Of a DNA stretch of 64,000 bases, positions 42,818 through 51,483 are shown piece by piece. Origin of the DNA: JAJPKK01 sp963807015. Lineage in GTDB: Bacteria > Pseudomonadota > Alphaproteobacteria > Rhizobiales > Xanthobacteraceae. The stretch lies in the NCBI GenBank assembly GCA_963807015.1, contig CAWEAS010000008.1, forward strand, positions 899,481-963,480, read 5' to 3'. Numbering within the stretch: the first letter of the stretch is position 1; each line of letters opens with the position of its first letter. The position numbers and the translations under genes are program-made. The notes under the pieces were generated by a model. The model did no database searches. It was given only the letters and a program-made list of their open reading frames with translations, and was not told the origin of the DNA.

Positions 42818-43450
42818 TTATCCGGTCACCCGCCGCGACGCGGTCTCATGGTGGCGCCGGTCCAGCTCGATGCCGATGAAGCCCCGGCCCAAGTCCCGCG
42901 CCGCCACCAGCGTCGAGCCCGACCCGCAGAACGGGTCGAGCACCACGCCGTCGGGCTTGCAGAATGCCTTGACCAGTGGCCGCAACGCCGACACCGGCTT
43001 CTGGGTCGGATGGAAGCGGTTGGCGGTGTAATCGAAGTCGATCACGTCCGGCAGTTTGAGCTGCGGTAAGTCCACCTCGCCCTTGGCCAGCAGGTAGGCC
43101 TGCTCGTGCTGGTGGCGGAAGAAGCTCACCGACAAGTCGTAGTCCTTGCGGAAGACGATGTGTCCCACCATGCGGAAGCCCGCGGCGGTCCACGCCTGGG
43201 CGAACCAGTGGACCTTGTTCCAGCCGTAGAAGCTCACCGCGAACGAACCGGGTTTGAGCACCCGGTACATCTGCGCGAACGCCGGCTCCAGCCAGGCGGT
43301 GTTGTTGTCGTTGGCGATGCTGCGCCCGCTGCGGTCGCGGTAGCGGACGCAATACGGCGGATCGGTCAGGATGAAATCCACCGATGCCGGAGCCATGCCG
43401 GCCATGGCGTTGACGCAGTCGCCGTGGATGACGGTGTTGGAGAGGCTCAT
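42818..43450 (-). CDS. Orphan DNA adenine/cytosine-N4 methyltransferase
   Basis: 210 residues. DPPY catalytic motif (SVDFILTDPPYCVRYRD, residues 30-33) near the N-terminus and the SAM-binding motif VVLDPFCGSGSTLVAARDLG near the C-terminus give the beta-class order of N6A/N4C methyltransferases. FHPTQKPVSALRPLV is also typical. No restriction enzyme is nearby, so it is probably a self-protection or antirestriction enzyme of the element. It is coupled to the upstream gene by a four-base overlap. Confidence 0.92.
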   Translation of the reverse strand: MSLSNTVIHGDCVNAMAGMAPASVDFILTDPPYCVRYRDRSGRSIANDNNTAWLEPAFAQMYRVLKPGSFAVSFYGWNKVHWFAQAWTAAGFRMVGHIVFRKDYDLSVSFFRHQHEQAYLLAKGEVDLPQLKLPDVIDFDYTANRFHPTQKPVSALRPLVKAFCKPDGVVLDPFCGSGSTLVAARDLGRGFIGIELDRRHHETASRRVTG

Positions 43451-43734
43451 GGCTGAACCTCCCCGTTGATCACGATGCTGACATGGTCGCTGTCGAGGTG
43501 ATTGTCATCAAGGTGGCGGCGCTCGGCGCTCCAGTTGCCGACGGCCTGCTCGACCAGTTTGACGAAGCTCACCTCGAGCCTGTCCGCCAAGTGGCCGAGA
43601 TCGGCAATCAGATCGGAGATGGCATCGGCCTGGTCTTCGCCGCACAGACCGGTGAAATCCGGTTCGCCCTTGGCGTCCTGGAAGGCCTGCACGGCATCTC
43701 GTGCCCAAATGGCGCGGTCGCAGTTGGTGCTCAT
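43447..43734 (-). CDS. Island-associated hypothetical protein
   Basis: 95 residues: MSTNCDRAIWARDAVQAFQD, DAISDLIADLGHLADRLEVS. It resembles short acidic proteins of alphaproteobacterial integrative elements that precede methyltransferase genes. Overlaps both neighbours by four bases (ATGA type). Confidence 0.65.
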   Translation of the reverse strand: MSTNCDRAIWARDAVQAFQDAKGEPDFTGLCGEDQADAISDLIADLGHLADRLEVSFVKLVEQAVGNWSAERRHLDDNHLDSDHVSIVINGEVQP

Positions 43735-43925
43735 GATGGCACCTCCTCGCTGAGAACCATCCCAATCGATCCATCCTTATGGGTGAAGTGCTCCACGCCG
43801 ACATTCACCAAGATGTCGAGGGCGTTTTCCTCGGCGGCATTGGCATCGGTCGCCTCGACGATGATTTCCCAGGTCGTGCGCTCTTCGATCAGGACCCGGA
43901 ACCGCCGGGTGGCGGTGGGGCTCAT
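43731..43925 (-). CDS. Small acidic hypothetical protein
   Basis: 64 residues from MSPTATRRFRVLIEERTTWE. The start ATG overlaps the stop of the upstream gene (ATGA at 43922-43925), and the end overlaps the next start. The pattern RRFRVLIEERTTWEIIVEAT suggests a small beta-rich fold. No named family. Confidence 0.6.
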   Translation of the reverse strand: MSPTATRRFRVLIEERTTWEIIVEATDANAAEENALDILVNVGVEHFTHKDGSIGMVLSEEVPS

Positions 43926-44116
43926 TGCCCCACCTCCCGGTCGGCCGGAGCCGCGTCGGTCACCTTGCGGATGACCAGGCGGCCATCCAGCGGCAATGTG
44001 GTCAGCTGGACGCTGAGGCCTTCGTCCTTCGCGGGCCACGCGGCGCCGACTTTCGTCCAGTAGCCGCTCTGGCTCACCACGAACACTTCGTGCGAGGGTT
44101 TCTTCGAGGGTTTCAT
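43922..44116 (-). CDS. Small island protein, paralogue of 42384-42623
   Basis: 64 residues, MKPSKKPSHEVFVVSQSGYW, with VGAAW and LPLDGRLVIRK as in the paralogue at 42384-42623. First gene of the four-gene overlapping chain that ends with the methyltransferase. Unknown role. Confidence 0.7.
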   Translation of the reverse strand: MKPSKKPSHEVFVVSQSGYWTKVGAAWPAKDEGLSVQLTTLPLDGRLVIRKVTDAAPADREVGQ

Positions 44117-44229
44117 GTTGGTTCTCCCGTTGGTTTCTCCGGCTGCGAACCACTCGCGGCCGGTCGGGAGTGCCTGAGGCCCGCAGTTACGAGCGGGAGT
44201 GCAACGGAGGGTCCGGCCGAGGGACCCGT

Positions 44230-44586
44230 TTACGGGAGACGGTTGGATGCCTTGCGCGACCGCGCTGCGGGACTAACTCCCCGACCGCTCCGGCCGCGTG
44301 GATTCACAGGAGTGCAACGGGATGGCCGTGAAACGCACGTGGAAAATCCTCTGGCGGGTTTGTTCGTCTGGGAACGAGGGGATCCTTCAGGACCAAAAGG
44401 CTGGAGGCGGCGTTCTGCCAGGCGGCGGGTCACGAAGCTTTCAATCAGCTCGTGGCTCTGAATTTGCCTGAACTGAACGGCAAGGCCCTCGGTGAAATGC
44501 CGCACCACCACGCCGGTCACCGGTTCGATTGCCACACAGAATCGGCTTTGGGGACGATGTCGGCGGTCAAGCGTCGCAACCGTCAT
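44230..44586 (-). CDS. Hypothetical protein coupled to ImmA-like peptidase
   Basis: 118 residues from MTVATLDRRHRPQSRFCVAI, with VTGVVVRHFTEGLAVQFRQI. Its ATG overlaps the stop of the ImmA-like gene (ATGA at 44583-44586), which is the main support. The C-terminal half is Arg/Ser/Pro-rich and may not be conserved. 44117-44229 holds no gene. Confidence 0.45.
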   Translation of the reverse strand: MTVATLDRRHRPQSRFCVAIEPVTGVVVRHFTEGLAVQFRQIQSHELIESFVTRRLAERRLQPFGPEGSPRSQTNKPARGFSTCVSRPSRCTPVNPRGRSGRGVSPAARSRKASNRLP

Positions 44587-45476
44587 CGACGAAAATGCGG
44601 CGACCAACTGCGTTCGAGGTCGCGCTCCTCTTCCTCGTCTTCTTCGTCGCGCTTCTGCAATTGCAAGAGGATGAGGGCATAACCATCGCGCTGAATATAA
44701 ATTTGCTCAAGCAGGACGGGCGCAGTTTCTCCGCGTTTGACTTCGATCCAGTTGTCGGGAAGGCACTCTTCCACACCGCTTGCCACGTTCGGCACGTGCT
44801 TGCCCCGCTGATACAAAGAGTTCTTGGGCACCGGGTCGCCGGTCTTCGGCTGAATAAAGGGAAACCGCACGCGGTCGCGGTACGACCATAGGATTTTCCC
44901 GTGCCGGGTGACCACAATGGCCGACGGCTCGGGGTGACCTTCCGCGTAGGCCCGCGACATCGCCAGCTTGCTGACTTGGTAGTTTGCCGCGAGGCCAATC
45001 ATGTGCTGGAGGTCGGGAGAGCTGCCGCGAAGCGACACCCGGAGCATCGGCGGCGGAATAAGCAGCAGGGAAGCAAACCTGTTTGCTTCGACTTCCATGC
45101 GGCCCCGGCGATCGCTTTCGCTGGCCGTCAGCAACTGCATGTCATCGCGTGAGCATAGGAAGCGCCCTTGCGCGTCGGGCATATGCGTGGGAATAAGAAA
45201 ATGTCCAAGCTCGTGCCCGATGGTGAAGCGCCGACGGTACGGGTGGCTATCCTTGTTGACAAGGATGACACCTTCGCTGCGACTTGTGTCGGTGATCAGT
45301 CCGCCTTCATAGCCAGCCATTTCCAGCGGCTTGATTTCAGAAATATCCAGTTCCGCGCAAATCCGCTCGATCGGGACGGGAACGGGGAGATTTGGTACCG
45401 CCTTAAGAATCCGGGCCACTAGGCCCTCGGGCGACCCAGCGCCGCTGCCGTCGAGGTCCATTCGCGAGAGTGCCAT
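44583..45476 (-). CDS. ImmA/IrrE-family metallopeptidase
   Basis: 297 residues. It has the zinc motif HELGHF (H88-E-x-x-H92) after RRRFTIGHELGH, and the third-ligand region MEVEANRFASLLLIP, then a C-terminal domain of about 130 residues ending in an acidic stretch (KRDEEDEEEERDLE). The start shares one base with the stop of the XRE repressor upstream, the classic layout where the peptidase destroys the repressor to switch on an integrative element. Confidence 0.92.
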   Translation of the reverse strand: MALSRMDLDGSGAGSPEGLVARILKAVPNLPVPVPIERICAELDISEIKPLEMAGYEGGLITDTSRSEGVILVNKDSHPYRRRFTIGHELGHFLIPTHMPDAQGRFLCSRDDMQLLTASESDRRGRMEVEANRFASLLLIPPPMLRVSLRGSSPDLQHMIGLAANYQVSKLAMSRAYAEGHPEPSAIVVTRHGKILWSYRDRVRFPFIQPKTGDPVPKNSLYQRGKHVPNVASGVEECLPDNWIEVKRGETAPVLLEQIYIQRDGYALILLQLQKRDEEDEEEERDLERSWSPHFRR

Positions 45477-45796
45477 CAGGGGCCGCCCTTCTTCTTGAAC
45501 CGCTCCATAATGATCCGGATCGTCTCGCGATCTTTCTCGGACAGCTGCTTCAACTCCCGATAAAGGGCGACGACATCCTGGATTTCCTCATCAGCGGGCT
45601 GCTCACCCACCAGGTACGATACCGATGTCTCGAAATGGTCGGCGAGCTTGTTGAGCAAATCCATCGTCGGGTTCTTGCTGGCTCCTCTCTCGATGTCCCA
45701 GATGTGCGCCTTCGACGCTCCCACGGCGTCAGCTACTTGCTGAAGTGATTGATTTTTCTTTATTCTTAGCTCTTTAAGCCGAGCGCCCAGGCTCAT
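45476..45796 (-). CDS. XRE-family repressor of the element
   Basis: 106 residues from MSLGARLKELRIKKNQSLQQ. HTH is QSLQQVADAVGASKAHIWDIERG, then NPTMDLLNKLADHFETSVSY, the usual XRE repressor fold, followed by a helical tail. It is paired with the ImmA peptidase and divergent from the plus-strand cargo at 45982, so it probably controls that intergenic region. Alternative: a cargo toxin-antitoxin pair. Confidence 0.9.
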   Translation of the reverse strand: MSLGARLKELRIKKNQSLQQVADAVGASKAHIWDIERGASKNPTMDLLNKLADHFETSVSYLVGEQPADEEIQDVVALYRELKQLSEKDRETIRIIMERFKKKGGP

Positions 45797-45914
45797 TCCC
45801 AACAGTCCCCCTTCCACGAGTTGCAACGGGGTGGCGGCGCTAGAACGCCGTCACCCCGTCCACAGTTGCGAACGGCAGCGTACCAGGCGGGTTGACGGGG
45901 CGCAAGCGCGGCCG

Positions 45915-45930
45915 TAAGATATATCTATAC
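45915..45930. promoter_or_regulatory. Palindrome in divergent promoter region
   Basis: AGATATATCT (45917-45926) is a perfect palindrome in the AT-rich part of the 45797-45981 interval between the XRE repressor and a plus-strand gene. Possible operator or -10 element; inferred from position only. Confidence 0.3.
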
Positions 45931-45981
45931 GATGTCGGCCATGGCGGCTGAACCAGTTGCAATAGAGAGAGAGACACAACC

Positions 45982-46176
45982 ATGACTAAGACCTACAAGC
46001 CGGGGGAGATCGCTCCGCGCTCCGGCGAATACGAAATCCGTGGCCCGCGGGGCGGCCACACCGGCCAGGAGCGCACGGTGGTTAAGGGCGAGCGTCTGCC
46101 GCCGGCGCCTAAGGCGGGCGAGCAGTACAGCCTCGCCCGGCCCGCCCACAACAAAGCTGGCCGCGGTCGGCGCTAA
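45982..46176 (+). CDS. Small basic YjzC-like protein
   Basis: 64 residues, MTKTYKPGEIAPRSGEYEIR, then GPRGGHTGQERTVVKGERLP and a basic tail. The pattern KPGxxxPxSGxYExxGPRGG is widespread among short proteins annotated YjzC-like, of unknown role. RBS GAGAGAGA. Confidence 0.7.
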   Translation: MTKTYKPGEIAPRSGEYEIRGPRGGHTGQERTVVKGERLPPAPKAGEQYSLARPAHNKAGRGRR

Positions 46177-46194
46177 TGGTTGGGGGAAGGAATC

Positions 46195-47265
46195 ATGGGA
46201 TACGAAATCGATTTCCTGCCCGTCGGCGACAATTCCAGCAGCGGCGACGCCATCTGCATTAGGTACGGTTCTGCGGCCACCGGCTATCGCATCCACGTCG
46301 TCGATGGGGGCTTCAAGGATTGCGGCGACGTCATCATCGGGCACATTGAAAACTATTACGGCTCGCCACAACGCATCGAGAACGTCGTGCTGACGCATGC
46401 CGACAATGATCACGCCGGTGGGCTCCTTAAGGTGGTGGAGACTTACGACGTGGGGGCGTTGTGGATGAATCGTCCCTGGCTTTACGCCGACGAAATCGTC
46501 CATCATTTCAAATACGGTTGGACCGCCGAAGGTCTTCGGGAGCACCTGCGTGAGCTTTACCCGGCGCTGGTGGCGCTGGAGGAAGCGGCGGAGGCAAGGT
46601 CCATTCCGATCTACGAGGTTTTTCAGGGCACGCAGATCGGCGCGTTTCAAGTTCTTGCCCCGTCGCGTGAGCGCTACCTCGGCCTGGTCCCTCAGTTCGA
46701 CAAAACCCCCGCCGCCAAGGACGCGGCGCCCAAGTCAATTTTCGAAACCCTCATCAAGGCCGCGGTGAAGTGGGTGAAGGAAACCTGGACGGGCGAGACA
46801 CTATCCGACAATCCGGAGCCCACCTCGGCGTCAAACGAAAGCAGCGTCATCCAAATCGGAATCTTTGACGGCAGGATGGCACTCCTGACCGGCGACGCCG
46901 GTCCCGATGGACTCAACGAGGCCGCGGCTTACGCCGAGGCGATCGGCGTTACTGTGCCTGGGCTTCGGTTCGTCCAGGTCCCCCATCATGGCAGCCGACG
47001 AAACGTGACGCCGTCCGTGCTGGACCGCTGGCTCGGCCAACCGCTTTCCGGCAGCACCGAGAAGGCGCGCGGCACCGCCTTTTGCTCGGCTGCCAAGGAT
47101 GACGAGGACCATCCGCGTAAGAAGGTCCAGAACGCGTTCCTCCGCCGCGGATATCCGGTTCACACCACGAAAGGCCAAGCTAAGCGGCACTATCACGATA
47201 TGCCCGAGCGCGATGGATGGTCTGCATCACAGCCCCACGCGTTCGCGGAGGAGGTCGAGGAGTGA
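46195..47265 (+). CDS. MBL-fold metallohydrolase, ComEC/Rec2-like
   Basis: 356 residues from MGYEIDFLPVGDNSSSGDAI; ribosome site GGAAGGA. It has the MBL motif LTHADNDHAGGL (H68-x-D-x-D72-H73), then TGDAGPDGL and FVQVPHHGSRRNV, as in stand-alone ComEC-type hydrolases. It overlaps a membrane gene (GTG at 47262), so the pair is co-translated. Soluble MBL enzymes with a membrane partner recur in defence islands. A nuclease or cyclic-nucleotide hydrolase role is possible but unproven. Confidence 0.8.
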   Translation: MGYEIDFLPVGDNSSSGDAICIRYGSAATGYRIHVVDGGFKDCGDVIIGHIENYYGSPQRIENVVLTHADNDHAGGLLKVVETYDVGALWMNRPWLYADEIVHHFKYGWTAEGLREHLRELYPALVALEEAAEARSIPIYEVFQGTQIGAFQVLAPSRERYLGLVPQFDKTPAAKDAAPKSIFETLIKAAVKWVKETWTGETLSDNPEPTSASNESSVIQIGIFDGRMALLTGDAGPDGLNEAAAYAEAIGVTVPGLRFVQVPHHGSRRNVTPSVLDRWLGQPLSGSTEKARGTAFCSAAKDDEDHPRKKVQNAFLRRGYPVHTTKGQAKRHYHDMPERDGWSASQPHAFAEEVEE

Positions 47266-48057
47266 CGGACCTCCTGAAGCTGTTTGACGCCTACTCCCGA
47301 CGAGCGCGCGTTTACCCCGCCCTGATAGCTTTGCTGCCCTTGGCAGCCTTGCTTGCGGCAATCGTTCCATGGAGCAAAGTCAGCATTTCTCATGCTCTCG
47401 CGGCGTTGGCGTTCGGCGTCGGATTCTTTGCTCTCGGTGCATTCGCTCGGCGTATGGGCAAACGCCTTGAGGCAGGACTCTATCGAAAGTGGGGCGGCAA
47501 ACCTTCCGTCATCGTCATGCGGCATCAAGACGATACCTTTGATGAGCACTCGAAATCTCGTTATCACGCCTTCCTGGAGGGGCAGATTGGCACAAAAGCC
47601 CCTATAGCTGCCGCGGAGAAATGCGATCCGCAGAAAGCTGATGCGTTTTATGAAAGTGCCGGAAACTGGCTTCGTGAGCACGTCAGGAACAAAAGGGATT
47701 TAGGACTTCATCCAGGAAGAAAACATTCATTACGGGTTTTGGCGTAATTTATTGGGCATCAGAAAAGTATCCCTGATGATAAGCGGCCTTGTTGCCCTGT
47801 TCTCGGCGGCCATGCTGGTCGGAATTTACCTGCACCAGATGCCGGGAGAGCGCTGGTATCTTTGGCTGGCCGCTCTGGCTTTCACGCTGGTACATGCGCT
47901 TCTCATGTTCACGGTCGTCACCGAAGCCGCCGTCAAGGAGGCGGCATTTCAATATGGTCGGCAATTGGTACTCGCCTGCGAAACGCTCATGAGGCCTCAC
48001 TCGATTGTCGAGCGAAAAGAGAAATCGCCAAGGGTAAAGGCAAGAAAAAAGGCCTGA
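47262..48057 (+). CDS. Four-TM membrane partner of the MBL enzyme, frameshifted
   Basis: A GTG start overlaps the MBL stop. The first frame has two TM segments (YPALIALLPLAALLAAIVPW; ALAALAFGVGFFALGAFA) and a soluble part with YRKWGGKPSVIVMRHQDDTF. The frame breaks near 47706; the sense continues as FIQEENIHYGFWRNLLGIRK with two more TMs (VSLMISGLVALFSAAMLVGI; WLAALAFTLVHALLMFTVV) to 48057. Read as one protein it is about 264 residues. One extra A (TTAGGACTTC) would explain the break. Two shorter proteins are the alternative. Confidence 0.65.
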
Positions 48058-48158
48058 ACCTGACCAATGAAGCGCCAACTTCGAATTTGAGGAGCGCCCG
48101 GGATTAGCACGGTAACGCCCTACGATTGCTGGAAAGAGCTGCCTCAAGAGATTCATGG

Positions 48159-48410
48159 ATGCGGATCAAAAATAAGACCGAAGACTACCGCGGCTTCGTC
48201 ATCTCCTGGCAGGAGCCGCCACTGACCAGCGCCAGCTGGACAGCCAATGTGACGACGAACGATCGCCACCTCTACGCCTTGATGGGGCAGAGCGGCTCGA
48301 AGGTTATCGACGGCCGCACGCGTGAGGCTATGCATGCTGGAGCGAGGCAATATATTGACGGGCTGCTCGGCTCTCGCGGGTTCGCTGCCGGTATTTCGGG
48401 GAGTGACTAA
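48159..48410 (+). CDS. Small conserved hypothetical protein
   Basis: 83 residues, MRIKNKTEDYRGFVISWQEP, then ASWTANVTTNDRHLYALMGQ and TREAMHAGARQYIDGLLG. It resembles short rhizobial proteins of unknown role with the DYRGFxISWQEPPLTSAxWTANV motif. Same strand as the MBL pair, 100 bases downstream. Confidence 0.6.
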   Translation: MRIKNKTEDYRGFVISWQEPPLTSASWTANVTTNDRHLYALMGQSGSKVIDGRTREAMHAGARQYIDGLLGSRGFAAGISGSD

Positions 48411-48481
48411 ACAGTCAGTTTCTCAAGGAATGAAGTAAAAAGGATTCGGGACCTTGAAGGTCTTTTTCGCATGGCCCGACC

Positions 48482-50056
48482 TCAGATCACCGCCCTGGTC
48501 GCCGACGTTGTCGATGTCTCGGCCTCGCGCTGCTTGTTCCATAGGGATTCGATATCGGACGCTATGCACCGGGGCGGGTCAGCAGGTTGAGGATCCGACA
48601 CCTCGGGGTCGAAATATTGAACGAAGTCGACATGAGCGTTCACGTTTTGCGGCCGATAATAAGCGATCGCATCGAATACCGTCACGGGTCCGGCCGCAAA
48701 GCGGTGGTACACCGATTTGTGCATGACAGCGTCGGTACTCGGCAGCCTCCGTGCGCCGAATTTCCACCATGTGCCCTTCTGTTCATTGTGCTGCGGGCCG
48801 CCGGCATCGGGATGCAGGCAAAGCACTGAAGCATCGTGTTTCAATCCGTTCGGGATCATCGACGCTGCCGCCAGCATCCAGTTGAGGCTCACATCGGAGA
48901 GCCGCGATTCGTTCTCCTCGTAACCGCCGCCGACATCGGCATGGACCCCCGGAAACCAGACCTGCTCGAAATATAAGTTGCCGCCGGCATCTCTTGTGTC
49001 CTGCTTTTCCGCCGTGGGCACCCAGCCGACCCGCTGGAAGTCGGCGCGGTTCTCGTCGATCGATATGGCGTGCTTGGCGTAGCCAACGTTGACGTTCAAG
49101 GTCAGGTCATAAAAGTGATGCTTGGCACGCGCGAAGTGGATTGTGGCCAGCCATTCGAAGAAACGATAGCCCGGCAGAGCGGGAGCCCATTTGAGATAAT
49201 TCCTGAGATACAACAGAACCGCGCCGGCAATCAGGATAGGTGCCACTACATAAAATACTTTCCAGAAGGTCAGCCCGACAAAAAATGCTCCTAAGAAAGG
49301 GAAATTCGGCAGATATGACAGCAGCGAAACAAGGAAGCTCATAAGGAAGGGCGAGGCAACCACCGCCGCCACGACAATCAAGCTCAGGCCGCGATGGCCG
49401 AGGGCCGCAACGGTGTCGAAGACCCCGATCAAATACGGGAACACATTGGCCTTTTCCTCACCGTCGACCACCACGGAGCTACCGTGCTCCATCCTAAATT
49501 TGGCTGCAATCGCTTGGCGAGTTGCCAACATGAACCGAAGATACTTCCCAACTTTGTTTTCGTTGTAGGACGAGCAGAATTGATAAACGTCCTTCACAGC
49601 ATGCCGGGCAAGCCGTCGTGATCCCTTGAGATCCATCGGCAGCGACCCTCCGCCGGGAAGGTGTCGGGGGATGCCGCAGAAGGACATGACCCCGCCCACT
49701 GATCGGACGGTGTAGGCACCGCGGCTGAATCCGATGAGAAAGACACGATCGCCTTCCCGGTACAGCCGGATCAGCGCCGCATAGCAGTCGATGATATTGG
49801 CGGTGATGCCCAACCCGGTGGCCATGCTCGCCAGATTGTAAATGGAGCGCGCCCATTTGACCTTGATCTGACTGCCGCCGGCCGGCGAACCCAGCCCGGG
49901 GTCATAGAACGCAACCTGCTCCGACGGATCAATCGTTGTGTCCGGCCCGACCCGGCAGGCCCGGTACAGTTTGTAGACATTGGTCCGCACTTCGTCGAAC
50001 GTGATGCCGCCGGCTTGGCCGGTGCCGTCCGAGAATATGATGATATTCTTTGGCAT
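48482..50056 (-). CDS. DUF2235 alpha/beta-hydrolase, membrane-associated
   Basis: 524 residues from MPKNIIIFSDGTGQAGGITF. It has IIFSDGTG, the nucleophile motif LIGFSRGAYTVRSVGG, GVFDTVAALG and VWFPGVHADVGGGYEENESRLSD, all diagnostic of DUF2235 (the Tle1-like phospholipase fold). Two or three TM segments interrupt the domain (LSLIVVAAVVASPFLMSFLV; VFYVVAPILIAGAVLLYL). No T6SS genes are nearby. A lipid-acting effector is possible. Confidence 0.88.
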   Translation of the reverse strand: MPKNIIIFSDGTGQAGGITFDEVRTNVYKLYRACRVGPDTTIDPSEQVAFYDPGLGSPAGGSQIKVKWARSIYNLASMATGLGITANIIDCYAALIRLYREGDRVFLIGFSRGAYTVRSVGGVMSFCGIPRHLPGGGSLPMDLKGSRRLARHAVKDVYQFCSSYNENKVGKYLRFMLATRQAIAAKFRMEHGSSVVVDGEEKANVFPYLIGVFDTVAALGHRGLSLIVVAAVVASPFLMSFLVSLLSYLPNFPFLGAFFVGLTFWKVFYVVAPILIAGAVLLYLRNYLKWAPALPGYRFFEWLATIHFARAKHHFYDLTLNVNVGYAKHAISIDENRADFQRVGWVPTAEKQDTRDAGGNLYFEQVWFPGVHADVGGGYEENESRLSDVSLNWMLAAASMIPNGLKHDASVLCLHPDAGGPQHNEQKGTWWKFGARRLPSTDAVMHKSVYHRFAAGPVTVFDAIAYYRPQNVNAHVDFVQYFDPEVSDPQPADPPRCIASDIESLWNKQREAETSTTSATRAVI

Positions 50057-50212
50057 AGCCCGCCCCGAACTCATCATCCTAGCTGACTCGAATAATAAGC
50101 GAGTCGCCTCTTGAGTCCCTCGGCCTTTTCAGGGGCGTCAGCTTTTGACCGGTCGGCGGCGAATCGTGCCCCATAGGCCGTCAGGGCTAGCTCAGGTTAG
50201 GAGACAGCCACA

Positions 50213-50300
50213 AGCGGCAAAAGAAGCGGCAAATTTAAGCACTAACGATGGCATAATGTGTTGGATATGCTACATTTTCAGCGGCAAGGAAAGCGGCAAA
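50213..50300 (+). promoter_or_regulatory. Paired direct repeats flanking the fic promoter
   Basis: AGCGGCAA(A/G) occurs at 50213-50221, 50225-50233, 50280-50288 and 50292-50300: two pairs, each with a 12-base step, separated by about 47 bases holding a CATAAT-like -10. The last copy ends one base before the fic ATG. Likely operators for the winged-helix part of the Fic protein itself. Confidence 0.6.
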
Positions 50301-50301
50301 A

Positions 50302-51483
50302 ATGACAGCAGTCTCGGCAATGGAGCCCTTGCTCCCGGAAGAGCGGCAGGACCTGGAGGACCTTGCAACGGACCTGGTGGCCAGGGCCAATGCCCTCGCC
50401 GGACGGGTCCACCCGACCCTGGCGGCCGGGATCGGCAACCTGGTGCGCTCGATGAACTGCTACTACTCCAATCTCATCGAGGGCCACCACACTTTCCCGG
50501 TCGACATCGACCGGGCGCTCCACAATGACTATGCCCAGGAGCCGGAACGCCGGAACCTCCAGCTGGAGGCCCGCGCCCACATCGAAGTGCAGCGGATGAT
50601 CGATCGGGGCGAAGCGCCGTCCCCGACAGTCTCCACCGAATTCATCCTCTGGGTCCATCGCGAGTTCTGCCGGCGGCTTCCCGACGAACTGCTGTGGGTC
50701 GAGAATCCCGAATCCGGCGAAAAGCTCCAGGTCGTGCCGGGTGAACTGCGCACGGGCCACGTCAAAGTCGGCCGCCACGTCCCGATTGATCCGGAGGACA
50801 TCCCCGCCTTCCTCACCCGGTTTGCAGAGGCTTACAACAGCTCGCATCTGTCCAAGCTGCGAAAGGTGATTGGGGTCGCCGCTTCGCACCACCGGCTGTT
50901 GTGGATTCACCCGTTCCTTGACGGCAACGGCCGCGTCGCCCGGTTGTTCTCCCATGCCTGGCTGCGTGAGCTGGGGATCGGCTCGGAATTGTGGGCGGTT
51001 TCGCGCGGCCTCGCCCGGCAGGTCGATCAGTACAAAAAGCTGCTGGCGGCAGCCGACGAACCGCGCCGCGGCGACCTTGATGGGCGCGGCAATCTCACCC
51101 AAGCCGGTCTCAACGAGTTCTGCCACTTCTTCCTTGGGACCTGTGTCGACCAAGTCGTGTTCATGGAAAACCTGCTGGAGCCGGCCGAACTGCTTCGCCG
51201 CATCGAAATCTGGTGCGAAGAGGAAACCCGCGCCAAACGACTGCCCCGAGGCTCCTGGCCGCTGTTGCGCGAAGCCGTGGTCGCGGGCGAATTCGCCCGG
51301 GGCCGCGCGGCCGAGATTACGGGCTACGAGACCCGGCAAGCCCGAACGGTGCTCAACACGCTTATCAACCAGGGATACCTTGCATCGGAGGGACCACGAG
51401 ACCCCGTCCGGCTCGGCTTCCCGGTCGGGATTATCGATCGGTGGTTTCCACGCCTGTACGTCGCGCCGGCATCCTCGGCGTGA
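50302..51483 (+). CDS. Fic-family protein with C-terminal winged helix
   Basis: 393 residues. The inhibitory motif SNLIEG (S56-E60-G61) lies N-terminal, so it is class II and self-inhibited, then GHVKVGRHVP and the catalytic loop HPFLDGNGR (203-211). The C-terminal 80 residues (LREAVVAGEFARGRAAEITG, ARTVLNTLINQGYL) are a winged-helix DNA-binding domain. It probably transfers AMP to a target hydroxyl and controls its own promoter through the four repeats upstream. Intact, unlike the Fic remnant at 5497. Confidence 0.92.
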   Translation: MTAVSAMEPLLPEERQDLEDLATDLVARANALAGRVHPTLAAGIGNLVRSMNCYYSNLIEGHHTFPVDIDRALHNDYAQEPERRNLQLEARAHIEVQRMIDRGEAPSPTVSTEFILWVHREFCRRLPDELLWVENPESGEKLQVVPGELRTGHVKVGRHVPIDPEDIPAFLTRFAEAYNSSHLSKLRKVIGVAASHHRLLWIHPFLDGNGRVARLFSHAWLRELGIGSELWAVSRGLARQVDQYKKLLAAADEPRRGDLDGRGNLTQAGLNEFCHFFLGTCVDQVVFMENLLEPAELLRRIEIWCEEETRAKRLPRGSWPLLREAVVAGEFARGRAAEITGYETRQARTVLNTLINQGYLASEGPRDPVRLGFPVGIIDRWFPRLYVAPASSA

